From contig JBBRUG010000354.1 in the NCBI GenBank assembly GCA_038247995.1, positions 1 to 5,860 on the forward strand: 5,860 nt of DNA, read 5' to 3'. This document shows positions 4,290-5,860 of this stretch, one piece after another (within the stretch, counting starts at the first letter, position 1; every line of letters starts with the position of its first letter). The DNA is from JBBRUG01 sp038247995. GTDB taxonomy: Bacteria; Chloroflexota; Chloroflexia; Chloroflexales; Chloroflexaceae. The notes below the pieces were generated by a model that worked only from the letters and a program-made list of their open reading frames with translations, did not search any database and was not told the DNA's origin. A program made the translations under genes and the position numbers.

Positions 4290-5860
4290 ATGCCAACCTC
4301 AACCACCGATCTTGTATTCACCATTCGTGGGATGGATTGTGCTAGTTGCGCCGACGCGATCGAACGCGGCGTGGCCCAACTCGACGGCGTAGCAGTTTGC
4401 GAGCTGAACTTCACTACTGAACGGCTGCGCGTACAGGGCGCGATCAGCCGCGAAGGTGTAATCCAGCGCGTGCGTGATCTGGGCTACGAGGCGCTGGAGG
4501 CCACCCCCGACGCGCCAACGCCCGCCGTCGCTGCGCCGCAGAACTTTTTCCAGTTCATGTGGGCCCGGCTCGACACCCGCCTTGCCCTGATCGGTGTGCT
4601 ACTCGTGCTGCCCGGCGTGATCCTGCACGAGATTATGGGTTGGGATGCGCTCTGGATCGATGCATTGGCTCTATTGGCAATGGCCTTAACAATCGGCCCG
4701 GTCGCCCGGAGCGCCTGGCGCGCCCTGCGCACGAATCGCGAACTGAATATCAATGCGCTGATGACGATTGCCGCCGTCGGCGCAGTGGTGATTGGCGCGT
4801 ATGTCGAGGCCGGCCTGGTGATGGTGCTGTTTGCGCTTGGTGAAGCGCTGGAAGGTTATACATCCACCCGCGCCCGCCATGCCATCCGCAGCCTGATGGA
4901 AGTTGCGCCCCACACGGCTCTGCGCCTCGGTACGAGTTCGTGCGGTTGTCATAACGAAGAGCGCGTGCCGGTGGCCGATCTGCGTGTCGGCGACCGGATT
5001 GTGGTGCGGCCCGGCGAGCGCTTCCCGATGGATGGCACCATTCACGCCGGCGCTTCCTCCGTGAATCAGGCGCCGATCACCGGCGAGAGCCGCTTGATCG
5101 AAAAGGAACCGGGCGCTGAGGTGTTTGCGGGCAGCATCAACGGCGAGGGCAGCCTGGAGATCACGGTTACGCATCTAGCCGCTGATACCACAATTGCGCG
5201 CATGATTCGCCTGGTTGCTGAGGCCCAAGAGCGCCGCGCGCCGGTGCAACGGTTTGTTGATCGCTTCGCCCGTGTCTACACGCCAATCGTGATCGGCCTG
5301 GCGCTGCTGGTGATGCTCGGCCCGCCGCTATTGTTTGGTCAGCCGTTCTGGAACCCCGATCCGGCGACGTTTGGCTGGTTCTACCGTGGCCTGGCGCTGC
5401 TGGTGGTGGCCTGCCCTTGCGCACTGGTGATCAGCACGCCGGTAAGCCTGGTGAGTGCGCTGAGTACGGGGGCGCGCAACGGTGTATTGATCAAGGGCGG
5501 CGCTGTGCTCGAAACACTGAGCAAGGTGCGCGCCGTCGCCTTTGACAAAACCGGCACGCTCACCGCCGGGCGGCCCACGGTTATCGCCGTGCGCTCAGTC
5601 GATTGTGCTACGCCGCTGGCCACTGCGCCCGACCACTGTGCCGCCTGTAACGACGTACTGGCGCTGGCGAGCGCCGTCGAGCGCCGCTCGGAACACCCGC
5701 TGGCCCACGCGATTGTCACCGCGTCGGCGGAGCGCGGGCTGGATCTGCGCCTGCCTGCCGCCGAGGGCGTCACGGCGCTGGTTGGACGTGGTGTGGCCGG
5801 CAACGTCAACGGGCGTGAGGTGCTGGTCGGCAGTCATCGTCACTTCGACGCCGCCATTAC
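4290..5860 (+). CDS. cadA: PIB-type heavy-metal-exporting P-type ATPase (CadA/ZntA-like), N-terminal 523 residues
   Basis: This is an inner-membrane ATP-driven pump that exports soft divalent cations. The ATG at 4290 follows GAGAGGGA by 5 nt, and the frame is open to the window end. Domains in order: heavy-metal-associated domain with GMDCASC (14-20); membrane segments around 98-116, 121-139 and 157-187; actuator domain with APITGES (262-267, TGES 264-267); segments around 330-350 and 365-390 with the metal-site motif CPC (375-377) in ACPCALVISTP; phosphorylation motif DKTGT (419-423, Asp419 phosphorylated); nucleotide domain with SEHPLA (467-472) and GRGVAG (499-504). The hinge motif and the last two helices lie beyond the window. 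CPC followed by ALVISTP and NQAPITGES favour the Zn/Cd/Pb class over Cu pumps, but the deciding Lys and Asp of the last helices are not visible. Extra Cys/His occur at 218-221 and 439-453. Regulation is probably by the upstream MerR protein through the operator at 4217-4248. Confidence 0.95.
   Translation, partial: MPTSTTDLVFTIRGMDCASCADAIERGVAQLDGVAVCELNFTTERLRVQGAISREGVIQRVRDLGYEALEATPDAPTPAVAAPQNFFQFMWARLDTRLALIGVLLVLPGVILHEIMGWDALWIDALALLAMALTIGPVARSAWRALRTNRELNINALMTIAAVGAVVIGAYVEAGLVMVLFALGEALEGYTSTRARHAIRSLMEVAPHTALRLGTSSCGCHNEERVPVADLRVGDRIVVRPGERFPMDGTIHAGASSVNQAPITGESRLIEKEPGAEVFAGSINGEGSLEITVTHLAADTTIARMIRLVAEAQERRAPVQRFVDRFARVYTPIVIGLALLVMLGPPLLFGQPFWNPDPATFGWFYRGLALLVVACPCALVISTPVSLVSALSTGARNGVLIKGGAVLETLSKVRAVAFDKTGTLTAGRPTVIAVRSVDCATPLATAPDHCAACNDVLALASAVERRSEHPLAHAIVTASAERGLDLRLPAAEGVTALVGRGVAGNVNGREVLVGSHRHFDAAI

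Noticed and set aside
4099..4302. A 67-codon minus-strand open frame across the merR/ATPase gap
   Set aside because: It covers the MerR-type promoter, overlaps both flanking genes and resembles no family.

Overview
The window (about 60% G+C by eye) reads as chromosomal DNA of a Chloroflexota bacterium, perhaps a relative of Roseiflexus, Chloroflexus or Kouleothrix. That placement is an inference. It rests on the style of the ArsM tail, the MerR regulator and the P-type ATPase, and on the short degenerate tandem repeats in the gaps. No taxonomic marker gene is present.

Layout. (1) 1-249, plus strand: the last 82 codons of an arsenite methyltransferase (arsM), cut by the window edge. (2) 366-1982, minus strand: peptide chain release factor 3 (prfC), convergent with arsM. 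(3) 2106-3074, minus strand: a Rieske non-heme-iron oxygenase, upstream of prfC and co-directional. (4) 3075-3366: a non-coding divergent region with two heptamer repeat arrays in opposite orientation. (5) 3367-4119, plus strand: a MerR-family regulator of 250 residues with an unusually long C-terminal domain. (6) 4290-5860, plus strand: the first 523 codons of a PIB-type heavy-metal ATPase (CadA/ZntA-like), which runs off the window. No tRNA, rRNA, insertion sequence or CRISPR array was seen.

How the genes fit together. merR and the ATPase form a metal-responsive pair. Between them lies a textbook MerR-type promoter: TTGACT and TAGGAT separated by 20 bp, with an imperfect 22-bp dyad in the spacer. 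The ATPase should export Zn/Cd/Pb-class cations when the regulator senses metal. The regulator lacks the cysteines normally used by ZntR/CadR/PbrR. It carries instead a roughly 110-residue C-terminal domain with His and Cys residues, so its sensing mechanism may be different. arsM is a second metal(loid) detoxification gene nearby, but prfC and the oxygenase separate it from the pair and show no obvious link to metals.

The least expected pattern is in the gaps. Every intergenic interval contains a degenerate tandem array of 7-9 bp units, and the unit sequence differs from array to array. Two arrays run into, or touch, the stop codon of the neighbouring gene.
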